A DNA stretch of 64,000 nt. Origin: Actinostola sp. cb2023. Lineage: Eukaryota; Cnidaria; Anthozoa; Actiniaria; Actinostolidae. The position numbers were made by a program, and so were the translations under genes. The notes under the pieces were generated by a model that worked only from the letters and a program-made list of their open reading frames with translations, was not told the DNA's origin and made no database searches. The stretch lies in contig JAUJYZ010000610.1 of assembly GCA_033675265.1 (NCBI GenBank), positions 139,791 to 203,790 of the forward strand. The letters run 5' to 3'. Within the stretch, counting starts at the first letter, position 1. Each line of letters opens with the position of its first letter. Shown piece by piece: positions 53,560 through 64,000 of this stretch.

Positions 53560-54411
53560 ATTTTCGACTGTATTGGCAAAGACGACTCGTTCCTCAATTT
53601 CCGAGAATCGTGACGTACATTAGTAATGCGAAGGGGGGGAGGGGTGGTCCAAAAACAGAAAAAAATTCCTGCAAAGCAAACATTTTGGAAAAAAATTCCT
53701 ACGTTGCAAAAGGTTCCTATAAAGTATCCTGCGAGGGATGAAGCAACAAGAACTTTAATTGGCCATGAAAAAATATAACATGCACTTCCAGGAAGTCATT
53801 CCCCATTGCAGCTCCCCTCCCTCCCCTCCCTACACATTTCTAATGGTTTTTCCCTTACTTGAAATATCGATTCCCAGAATTGGGGTGGTGGCGATGGAAG
53901 CGTGACAATTGTGGTGTCACGAAACTCAACTGATCCGTTACCAATCTTGGTATTAGTCGTATTAGTATTGGATTACTATATTACTAACCTTTCTTTATTC
54001 ATATGCTTGTGTAGACGAGGAAAGCAGGTCAAAGTTGCACAATAATATTGTAGGAGATTATATTTCCGTTGTCGTCTTCTTCTGGGGTCAATTTCAGAGG
54101 GTCCCCAATAGGTTTGGCGGTACGCGGGATCGGCCATATTTTAAAGGCGGGATTCGGGATGCGAACTTAAAAGAGCGGGATTTCGTGATTTTAGGCGCCG
54201 GGATTCGGGAATCGTAAGTGTTTGCAGCGGGAACGGGATTAAAATTGACTTATCATCAGTTAATTATTGATCAGCGTATGAATAGACTTCTTTGTCGTTG
54301 TCATCGAATCCATTATCACTTTTTAAATGACCTTCGGTGTGTATTTTGATTTCCGTTTATCTGAACATGACGTCACAGACGTCACATAAAAAGAATATCC
54401 AGATGTCTTTT
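53560..54411. other. upstream flank of the TRIM-NHL gene
   Basis: Degenerate direct repeats such as 'aaaaaattcct' (53660-53720) and 'gggattcggga' (54120-54210). No gene recognised. Confidence 0.4.
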
Positions 54412-54412
54412 A

Positions 54413-55129
54413 AAGGGGCAGTGTCAAGCCATATGACCGCGCAAGCCTGGGTACGAAGAAGCGAGAAATAATAAAAGTCCACCGTGGACTTTTATTATTA
54501 GCGATGTTTTCAATCCGTTTCCATCGACATTAATCATGTTTGTTCAAGCGTCTAATGGATCACTAGTAATTATTCAAAGCATGTTCTTCATTTTCAACAA
54601 TTCCTAGTGGAGATTATTTCATCTTAGAACTGACTTTGAAGCCATTGAAAAAAGTGTCGAACAGCCGTAGAGAGTCAGCCCGCCATCATCCTCGAGTGAA
54701 GAAAACCGAATTGTAAACCGGCAATTCTGGTCGATTGCGAAGGAATCTTGATCATCAATCGTAGGTGCAGTACTGTTCATGAATTTTGAAGAGAAAAACT
54801 CACGTAGAACTACTTGTAAACCCGGTGAGCTTCCCACCATCTATTTATGTGTTGGGCTTCCTGTGTTTTATTTGATCGGCCGTTGGAAAATGATATCGCC
54901 GTGAATTCACATCTAGAATTCAGTCCTTTTGATATATTGAAGTTCTAATATTGCTTTCTAAATAAAGATTAGTATCTACATGAGTCCTGTAGGTCATTTA
55001 TTTAGCGATTAGAACGGTTTTAGGGGGGTTTTGTAACTCGCTACCGGGCAAGGTAGGCTTCTCAACCGAGTGTTATTGTTTTGATTTTGATGCGCATGCG
55101 TGAGGCTTGACACTGCCCCTTTAAGTCAT
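54413..55129. mobile_element. TTAA-flanked MITE or deleted transposon
   Basis: TTAA at both ends with terminal inverted repeats 'aggggcagtgtcaagcc' (left) and 'ggcttgacactgcccct' (right). The interior of about 700 bp has an internal hairpin (54473-54491, aaaagtccaccgtggactttt) and no recognisable transposase. Same target preference as the element at 46183. Confidence 0.8.
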
Positions 55130-55898
55130 ATCATGTCACAGAGGTCACAGAGCAACACATGCAAGCTAAGATCTCACAACGTGCTTTACTCCTTTACCAT
55201 TCAACAAATCTTTCAAAGTGATCTTCGACATATCTTCTATTGACTCTTCAAAGACTTCACTGCCCAAGAGACTCAGTGTTTGAAAGAATGGGCACATACC
55301 TATGGCGCCGCAATTCGCCAGAAGACAGTGCGTCAAGCCAACTATGATGGCAAAAGCTGGAACCGGCTACCAGCTTTATACTTGTACCAAAAAGATATGA
55401 ATTTTCAAAAATCGAAATTTTGTGTGAAAACCTTTGTTGGTAGGCAAGAGTTGCCTCCAAGCGTAAATTTCCAAAGGTTTTAATAATTTTAATATAAAAA
55501 TTCGCGATTTTTCAACTGGACGTTCCAAGTACGTGCTACGGAAGTACGATTCGGAGATTTTTATCTATGCTCACTGACACATGCAGTACACATAGTCTCC
55601 CTCGTCACGCAACTTGTTCAGTATAGAGTTAGCGCAGATACTACTGAATGAGCTGAAGAACTTCAACACTTTTCGGTCGCGCGCTTAAAGCTGAAAAATG
55701 CCCAGGAACGCACCTGTAATATCTCTTTTGTTTACCAAAATATTTGCTATAAAACTGAGAAAATCGAGTCGTTGTGATGGTTTCGAACTAGCCTCCTTTG
55801 CAGACGTTTTAGTTGATAAGCCAGTGATAGCGAATCCATGAGCACAGGGATTTAGTTATTTTAAAATTTAAAATATTCCCGCTCTTCCCCGCATTATT
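55130..55898. other. non-coding, nothing recognised
   Basis: Short frames on both strands over 55257-55483 overlap each other and carry no motif. Confidence 0.4.
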
Positions 55899-56110
55899 AT
55901 TACCAAAACAGTAACGCCCCTGGCTCAATATAATGCAGTTCTCGAAATTCCCGTCGATCAGTCGATAAAAAAAACGAAACCCGAGAACTCTTTCGGAGAG
56001 CGTCGACTGACGTCATGGAAATGAATATTTAATAAGGTCCTTTTTTATCGACTGATCGACGGGAATTTCGAGAACTGTATATTGAGCCAGGGGCGTTACT
56101 GTTTTGGTAA
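55899..56110. mobile_element. MITE next to the second TERT segment
   Basis: Arms 'taccaaaacagtaacgcccc' and 'ggggcgttactgttttggta' are inverted, and pairing continues through 'gaaattcccgtcgatc'. It ends about 9 bp before the start of the duplicated segment. Confidence 0.85.
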
Positions 56111-56876
56111 TCCTCCGTGTGCACTGGATTATTGGGCTTCCTGTGTATAGCGTGTCCGCTGGCCAAGTTGTGTTGACATTTGTGATAAACTGTAGCTGAT
56201 AGAAACGTATACGTAGTATATATCGTCGTAGTTGGAAAAGCAAAACAACGTCTGGTAATTAAGGTATGTAAATAGTGTTAGTGTTCTATATATATAATAT
56301 AGTCAATTCTTAACAAAGTGACGTAGATTGCGTTGTGTTTGTATATCAATATGTGGCCTCAACACGAGAATCAGGCCAAGCTAATACTCAGTTACTGTAA
56401 TACAAGTGAAAATAATATCACAATGACTTTAATGACTTTAATAATATAGCATCAGACAGTATGTAATGACTTTGACAAGCAAGATGGTAAACCAGTTATT
56501 GGTTGCTGAAAAGCTGACAAGTCATTTTAATTAAGCAAAATTATATTTAATATCTATATAAACCCAAATGGGTGCTGGTCAGCAGTCTTGCCCATTTGCT
56601 TCCTTAGAGGGGGTTTGATTAGATTGAAAGAGTGATTGCTTGTACAAATAGACCATTTTACAGTTCTGTTCAGTGACCACAAATAATGATGTCAAGTCAA
56701 GACAGTATAATGGCCTATTGCTAGCTTTGCTACATGAGCACTTAGTTTGATCCACTCACTACGTCAATATGGCATATGAGATGTAACTTTCATCATGTAC
56801 TTTATATCAGTACGTTAATAAGGCATGTGAGGTGTCACTGTCATGATGTACTTATATTATAGTACGTCATATTCTT

Positions 56877-57012
56877 GGTTTGCAATCAATCCCTTGAGAA
56901 TCAAAAGATAAAGACACGACGGCCATTTTGGTTGAACAAACAATAGACACTAATGAGCAATCTTTTGTTGAAGTTCAACCAAGATGGCCGCCGTGACGTG
57001 TATTGCAAACCA
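56877..57012. mobile_element. palindromic MITE present only in copy 2
   Basis: 'ggtttgcaat' and 'attgcaaacc' ends with inner 'cggccattttggttgaac' and 'gttcaaccaagatggccg'. Copy 1 has no counterpart between 19160 and 19180. Confidence 0.75.
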
Positions 57013-58486
57013 GCAATAGGCAGTCAAGGGGTTAACTTTCTTATTCTTTAGTACTGTTCATCTTTGTGTCTGCATGTGCAGGCTAGCTAGCTGTAGTATG
57101 CCACTGTGTACAGCCTGCATGGAGGCTGGGATACATTGAACTGTATCTTATTAATTAGGCCAAGTAGAATAAATGCCTAGTCTTAATGCTAGTTTGAGTT
57201 TAATAAGATTTTATTTACCGTTAATGTGACTCGATCATCTCACTAAACAGGATAATTAATCAATTTTGCTTACTGCAAATAGCATTTTTTTTCATTCACG
57301 AGTCATCTCCTATGACTGTACTGTATGTGCGGGTGTATAATAGACCCATTTAGCTTGGGCATGAATAAAATGTTTTCCCATTTCAGACGACGTGTTGTTC
57401 CCCTGATATTAGATTCTTTGTTTGAGTGACATCCATATTTATGTCTCTTCTCAAGCGTTACCAATAGAGAAAGAAATAATACTCAGGGGAATGACATGTG
57501 GTCTGAAATGGGAAAACATTACGCTCAAGCTAATTAAATGGGTATATTGTGAATTCATTAAATAAAATAGTAATGACAAATATAACTATAACCAATGGTG
57601 GCCTTTCAAATCTATACTGATTGTGATATTTACTGCATGAGCGGCCATGTTGTATCGGTAGATATAGATCCAAGCCATAGGCGAGGATCTATATCTCCGA
57701 TACAACATGCAAATGCTGTAAATGGCTTCTAAACCTCCATCCCAATTTACCTTGATTGAAAAACAGTTTTACACAAAATCTAAGCAAATAACTCAAGAAA
57801 ATTACAGAACTTTCTTGTAAAGGTACTTTTGACGTCACTGTCATGCGCAGGATACACCTCAAATCATCCCACATTGGGGAGAGCTATTGTATTCGTAAGT
57901 AGGAAGCCTTATGGATAATCATAACTTGCTGTCGGTGCTATGCAAAGGTCAATGATATGAGTAAATGAGACCTTTGAATGACCTGTCAGTTCTATGTCAC
58001 TGATATAGAACTGATTAATAAAACATTAGTGCTGTATCAGTGATACACTAATGTTTTATTTATTAAGTCTGTATCACTGATACAGACACTGATGTTTTAT
58101 CATGTGTCTGTATCGGGGTATATAGATCAACCAACCAACCTGGTAACTATCAACTATTTTTAGATTTCTTCTCTCTTTAAACACTATATTTGTATACATG
58201 TTGTCTCCCCCTTCAAATCACATCAGTGAAACCAAAATTCCAGGTTTACCTCAGTGTAATTTAGATCCTTACAACTGACATTAGCCTCACCCTGATTTTC
58301 AGACGACGCATGTCAGCTGTCTGAAAATCAGGCTAAACTCATCTCACTAGTTCTATAATAATTATTATTAATAGTAATAAGTCATTTCACTTTATTTGTT
58401 CATGCATTAACAAGAAAGAAAATATGTTATACTCATGACAAGTAGTTTACCATCATTAGGCAGATTAATTTTACTGAGATTAATCA

Positions 58487-59738
58487 TCTAGGATCTACCA
58501 CTAGACCCTTCATCTAGGATCTACCACTAGACCTTTCATCTAGATCTACCACTAGACCCTTCATCTAGGATCTACCACTAGATCTAGATCTACCATTATA
58601 GACACTTCATCTGAGATCTACCACTAGACCCTTCATCTAGATCTACCACTAGACCCTTCATCTAGGATCTACCACTAGATCTAGATCTACCACTATAGAC
58701 ACTTCATCTAGATCTACCACTAGACCCTTCATCTAGATCTACCACTAGACCCTTCATCTAGATCTACCAATAGACCCTTCATCTAGATCTACCACTAGAC
58801 TCTTCATCTAGATCTACCACTAGACCCTTCATCTAGATCTACCACTAGACCCTTCATCTAGATCTACCACTAGACCCTTCATCTAGATCTACCACTAGAT
58901 TATGCATCTAGATCTACCACTAGACCCTTCATCTAGATCTACCACTATAGACACTTCATCTAGATCTACCACTAGACCCTTCATCTAGATCTACCACTAG
59001 ACCCTTCATCTAGATCTACCACTAGACCCTTCATCTACATGTAGATCTACCACTAGACTCTTCATCTAGATCTACCACTAGATTCTGCATCTAGATCTAC
59101 CACTAGACCCTTCATCTAGATCTACCACTAGACCCTTCATCTAGATCTACCACTAGACCCTTCATCTAGATCTACCACTAGACCCCTCATCTAGATCTAC
59201 CACTAGACCCTTCATCTAGATCTACCACTAGACCCTTCTAGATCTACCACTAGACCCTACATCTAGATCTAACACTAGACCCTACATCTAGATCTAACAC
59301 TAGACCCTTCATCTAGATCTACCACTAGACCCTACATCTAGATCTACCACTAGACCCTTCATCTAGATCTACCACTAGACCCTTCATCTAGATCTACCAC
59401 TAGACCCTTCATCTAGATCTACCAATAGACCCTTCAATGTTCATCTAGATCTACCACTAAACCCTTCATCTAGATATACCACTAGACCCTTCATCTAGAT
59501 CTACCACTAGACCCTTCATCTAGATCTACCACTAGACCCTTCATCTAGATCTACCACTAGACCCTTCATCTAGATCTACCACTAGACCCTTCATCTAGAT
59601 CTACCACTAGACCCTCCATCTAGATCTACCACTAGACCCCTCATCTAGATCTACCACTAGACCCTTCATCTAGATCTACCACTAGACCCTACATCTAGAT
59701 CTACCACTAAACCCTTCATCTAGATCTACCACTAGACC
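58487..59738. repeat. 25-bp satellite, second copy
   Basis: Same units in the same order as 20600-21846, including the rare variants 'ctacatgtag', 'gattatgcatc' and 'cttcaatgttcatc'. Confidence 0.97.
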
Positions 59739-59770
59739 TCTTTACGTTATTTTCTTTCAGGCAACTACAA

Positions 59771-62700
59771 ATGAAGGCATCGCAAATCTTTGCAAGCTTT
59801 TATCCCAAACATTGTACTTTAATCGACTACTTATCAGACATAAAAGACGAAATATGCCAGTCCACTGATCAGCCATGTTACACCGACATGCTGAAAAAAC
59901 ACCGTTGTCTGCTACCATGGCAACAGACCGACTGTCAAGTCTCTTTCGCCTAATATCAGTCAATGGTTTAGTATTGAAGAAGTCATTCAGCGAATCATTA
60001 AGATTTCGTGCCAATCTGTTCGTGGTAGTTCAAGCAATGTTCTGTCGCTCGGGTACGAGATGGCAAGGAATAAGAACAATAGCACAGGATGTGGTTCGCT
60101 GACTTTGTCAATGAGTATCCTAATTCTAATGTTAGACTCCTGCTGTCCAAAGCCTTGGCAAACCCTTTATAGACGTATTGGTGATGATTTGATGATCGTC
60201 GCCTTCTTGAAGGACGTGTCTTTATTTGTATTGGTTCGGCACAGCTGTTATATACAGGTGTCAGGATACCCTAATGTATGTCTAGAGTGCTAAAGAAAGC
60301 TCACCTACGCTGTTACGTAATACTGGGACTGGACGAGTTGGAGATCAAACCCATATAGATCCAAATCACAGCCATCTGAACGTAAGACTATAGAGGAGCA
60401 GAGATCTGAAGTGTATAAAAGTTTGACGTGCAAGGAGTACATCAGCATCCTACACAAAAACGTTGAATCACAGAAATCAGGGGAAACGACCATAGATGAT
60501 CAGGCATCAACCATGACTGGCTGAAAATATTTCAGTAAACACCTATACGCATACGTTATTCACCGGTAGCAATAAGTATTTTGGGAAACGACCATAGATG
60601 ATCAGCATCAACCAGACCTGCTAGTAACACATACACCACGTTATTCATCCTTCAGCAATAACACATGGGAAACGACCATAGATGATCAGGGCATCAACCA
60701 GCAACCTGTAGTAACCGTAGCACACGTTATTCACCCGGTAGCTAATAACCATGGAAACGACCATAGTATCGATCAGAGTAACAGCACAATCCTGCAGTAA
60801 ACCACATACACCACCACGTTATTCACCGGTAGCAAATAAACCATGGGAAACGGCTTATTTACCTATTTTTGAATAGATGATCAGGCATTCAACAGACCTG
60901 TAGTAACATCGTACACGGCACGTTATTCACTGCGGTAGTAAAGCAATAACGCATAGGAAACGACGGGCATAGATGATCAGGCATCAGCCGAACTTCTGCA
61001 GTAACCCTAGGGGCGACCTAGGCACCATGTTATTTCACCGGTAGCAATAACCTTGTCACCGGCGAAAGCCGTCCTACAGTTTCCAAGATTGTGCCAACAT
61101 GTGGACTTCAACAGAATATCAGCAACATGCCTTGATTCAAATCAGTGTCATCAGCTGACGTCAAAAGAAACTAACCTACAGAAACGGCGGTGTGGGTCTG
61201 CAATCGGCAATCTTAATCGGAAAAACACTCTGCATCTAAGAACCTATTGGATTACTCCAAATGAACAGTACTGTATCGAAAACGCACAGCTCACTCAACA
61301 GGAGAAAGAGACGTGTAGGATGTAACTTAGAAACGCAATGGAGGGAACGGCACTAAGGCTAAACGGGAACTCGATCATATTGACAGAGGTCTTATTTTCT
61401 ATGAGAAAGACGTAACTTCAAACAATCTCACCATATCACCAGAAGTCAGGGCTGTTCAAGAAACCAAAGACTCAGTGAAAACGCCCTTTCAAGTACCAGG
61501 TGCAGCATAAGAAAGAGCATGGCTCTCCTACTAGATTAGATCAAATTCTGAGGATTTTAGGTGCTTTTATTTTCCCTCAACACCCCACTCTGATGTATTC
61601 AACCGATCCTTCAAAGACCGATTCCGCGCCAAAACACATCATGTCGTTAAAATCAACGCCAATCACAATAGAGAGGAGCAACCAACTTAATAAGTAGAGC
61701 CCATATTCTTTGACGAGAAATCGATAACACAAAGTCAGCACAAAGGACGTTTTTCTCCGAACCAAGGTGGAAAAGGCGCCAGATGAGAAAAAAGCCCGAA
61801 ATCCAACAATTCTTAAGTCAGAAAAAAATAGTCCAAATTCCAACGTTTTGCCGAAACGGTTTTTTTTGAAAATGAGGGGGCTGATCGTGCAGTCTGTTTT
61901 CGTGCGACGTCCCGTCCCCATAAAGATGTGCCCCCCCCAGAATTCAATGGTCTTTTGATAAGCTCATCATTGCCGTAAAGAACTGAAGCAACAAGGTCGG
62001 TGTTAAGTGATTCAAAAGGTGGAACTTGTCGGTTTCTCGAAGAAAAAAGCCAACCAGCAAGACAACTTCCTAATTGTGAAGATAGCCACAGTTTACTCCA
62101 CTGTCGAACCCGAAAACAACGAAACTATGTGGACGTCAAATATCAACTCGTCGCTGTGTCGGAAGTACACTCCCACATACCAAGTCGTGTTCGCTTTTGT
62201 GAAGGGCAGTTTTTTTCTTTCAATAGTAGTCGTTCCTAAAGAACTTGGGGAACGGGAGAAAAAACAGGAGAGCAAATTTTTACCAAAACGTTGGATGTTT
62301 TTTATAAAGCATAAAGAAAAGCGAAAGGTTTTTCCTCTGGGCCAAACGGTAGATAAGAAATGGAAGATTGCGTGCTTGTGACTGGGTGAGTAGCTGTCTG
62401 GAATTGAGAAGCAAAGCCACTCCACTTAAGGCGGTGCAGAAGAAACCATAAGAAGGTTCTCTACAACATGGAAAAAATAGGGTGGGCTGTGTGCGATGTT
62501 ATATCATGGTGATCCCTCAAATCCTTCTTCTTAGACATTACGATATGGCGCAAGCCAATCCAAAGAAATCTTCTTCTATCGAAAAGCCAGTCTGGAAAAT
62601 TATCCCAAGAATTTGGTTTATCAAAACTGTTACAAAAAGTACCTGGTTAACTACGGCCAATTTCTAAGAGAAGACGGCAGCATCTCTTATTTGGATTTTT

Positions 62701-63275
62701 CAAATGCTTCCACTGGGTCTACTCGTTTATGAGGTTTATTCCCAAAGCCTCGAAAGTACGTCCAAATATATCAACATGAGAAATGAGGGCCTGAAGCCAA
62801 GAAAGGAAAGAAATTCCAACTGTCGCCATTACAACTCGAAGCTTTCGTAATGTCTTTTGAAATTATCAAGTTTGAGAAATGCAAGAAAGACCCTTTGAGA
62901 TCCGGGAGTAAAACTTCGACGGTGTTTTAGGTGGGTAGATGTGACGTGTCACAAGGCCCTTCAAAGGGTCCCTTTCATTACCAAGAAGAAACGTGTAACG
63001 ACCAGTAAGAAGAGAGACATTCTTGTCACATGTGTCTGTGTTCATGTGTGATTCATCAACAGGGTGTTTTCGAATTCCATCCTACTGGAACAAGGCTGTA
63101 TGCGTATTTATGACCAGGCTGTGTTTAATGAGAAGAGGTATATAGCAGTCGTGCGCTAAAGTTTTGTGGTACATCATAGAGTTCTAATGACTACGAGTAA
63201 AACAGGATGGTTTGAGAAGAAGGTTTGTCTTGGGCGACGAACTGGCTAGTAATGTTTCAGGAATTTCATTGAGGT
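59771..63275 (+). pseudogene. TERT: second copy of the TERT first coding exon, frame destroyed by many indels
   Basis: The acceptor and ATG are preserved and the first about 40 residues are identical to copy 1. The first break is an A run (six instead of five) near 59895, followed by a 10-base deletion near 60103. All TERT blocks, including the six minisatellite units (60481-61050), can be followed in shifting frames to the donor region near 63275. As read it cannot encode TERT. The equal corruption of exon and intron, the excess of insertions and the abrupt onset argue for unpolished long-read sequence rather than a decayed paralogue. Confidence 0.8.
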
Positions 63276-64000
63276 ACGTATGATCAGGGTTATCAGTATA
63301 ACGCATATCTTACTTTACTACGTCATAATACGTCCTCATTGACCCTATGCAACCAACTTGAGCGTCCTTCTCTAATTAGACATAATAGTTGATATTATTA
63401 TGTTTTACGATAATGCTTCGCATAGTAAAGTTCATTGCTATGATTTTGAAGGTGAAATATTAATTGGCTGCTAAGTTATGAGTAGACATATTATAGTGTG
63501 AAGAAAACATGAAGACGAGGCTCTAAAGGCATCGGTTGATAAACACGTACAAACATCTTCTCTGTTTTTGATCCGTAATAACTTCTTGAAAATTAGGTCT
63601 ATAAGAATCTAATCCCAACTTTCCAATTTTGTGTATTTGAAGACGTACTCTTTCCGATGGCTGAAGCAATTTGTACTGTAAAGGTTTTAGTTTGTCTCAT
63701 TTAACAAGGCACGGGCAGTTATGCATAGGGTCTATTACGATACTGAAAATGCGGCCTGCAGCTATTGCATTGGTCTCTGAGCTCTCATCGTGCTGTCAGA
63801 CACACGATTGAGGGAAAACTTTTAGCATTTCAATTCAACAGTGTTTTTTTTGTAAAAGCTATTATAAAGACGTGTGATTTAAGAGTTTTGGATATATTTA
63901 CTCCAAGCTTCAGATCTATGACCCCCATCGTAAGGGAAAAGAAGGTTGCAGTGTTCAAACGTGAAACGTCTTGTTACGAAATGAATCCTATGTACAGCAA

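Larger units (their letters stand above)
56119..64000 (+). repeat. duplicated segment, copy 2 (TERT 5' region), runs off the window
   Basis: Matches 17581-25670 in the same order and strand. Up to about 60.1 kb it differs by few changes plus the foldback insertions. From about 60.1 kb on, small insertions and deletions occur every 10-20 bases, in exon and intron alike, with many homopolymer and single-base insertions. Confidence 0.9.

Noticed and set aside
59771..63275. functional second TERT gene
   Set aside because: Dozens of frame breaks affect every domain; exon and intron are equally corrupted.

Overview
This is eukaryotic, metazoan DNA: GT-AG introns, long AT-rich non-coding stretches, dense foldback elements and satellites. 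The gene set (a TEN-containing telomerase reverse transcriptase, a TPR-CHAT protein, an apple/EGF-type secreted protein, an intronless TRIM-NHL protein) together with BEL/Pao and Penelope-like (PLE) retroelements suggests a cnidarian, most likely an anthozoan such as a coral or anemone. The taxon is an inference; no marker here fixes it.

Layout. 1-2.25 kb: a 173-bp tandem repeat, a foldback element and the tail of a PLE. 2.26-9.0 kb: a young, complete BEL/Pao LTR retrotransposon with 5-bp target duplication, inserted into that PLE. 9.0-12.3 kb: the rest of the PLE, which is a head-to-head inverted pair. 12.4-17.6 kb: a possible orphan exon, a degraded PLE with a GIY-YIG remnant, simple repeats and MITEs. 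17.6-33.8 kb: the TERT locus on the plus strand, with six coding exons assigned by matching the translation to the conserved TERT architecture. Its flank and introns hold three different satellites (25, 102 and 85 bp) and its first coding exon holds an in-frame 81-bp minisatellite. 34.8-38.3 kb: a convergent TPR-CHAT gene (minus). 39.3-40.6 kb: a non-LTR retrotransposon fragment. 41.4-43.9 kb: an apple-like/EGF gene (plus). 44-49.7 kb: a PLE tail, a CCHC gag-like fragment, and a second PLE whose ORF is split by a TTAA-flanked MITE. 51.4-53.6 kb: the TRIM-NHL gene (minus). 54.4-56.1 kb: MITEs. 56.1-64 kb: a second copy of the TERT 5' region. It is nearly identical to the first up to about 60.1 kb and then riddled with small indels, looking more like unpolished long-read sequence or a haplotig than a functional paralogue.

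The host genes do not form an operon or obvious pathway. The main points of biological interest are the satellite-loaded TERT locus and its suspicious second copy, the TPR-CHAT caspase-like protease, the hammerhead-like RNA motifs in PLE tails, and a MITE insertion whose removal restores a PLE reading frame. All calls come from reading the sequence; no searches were run.
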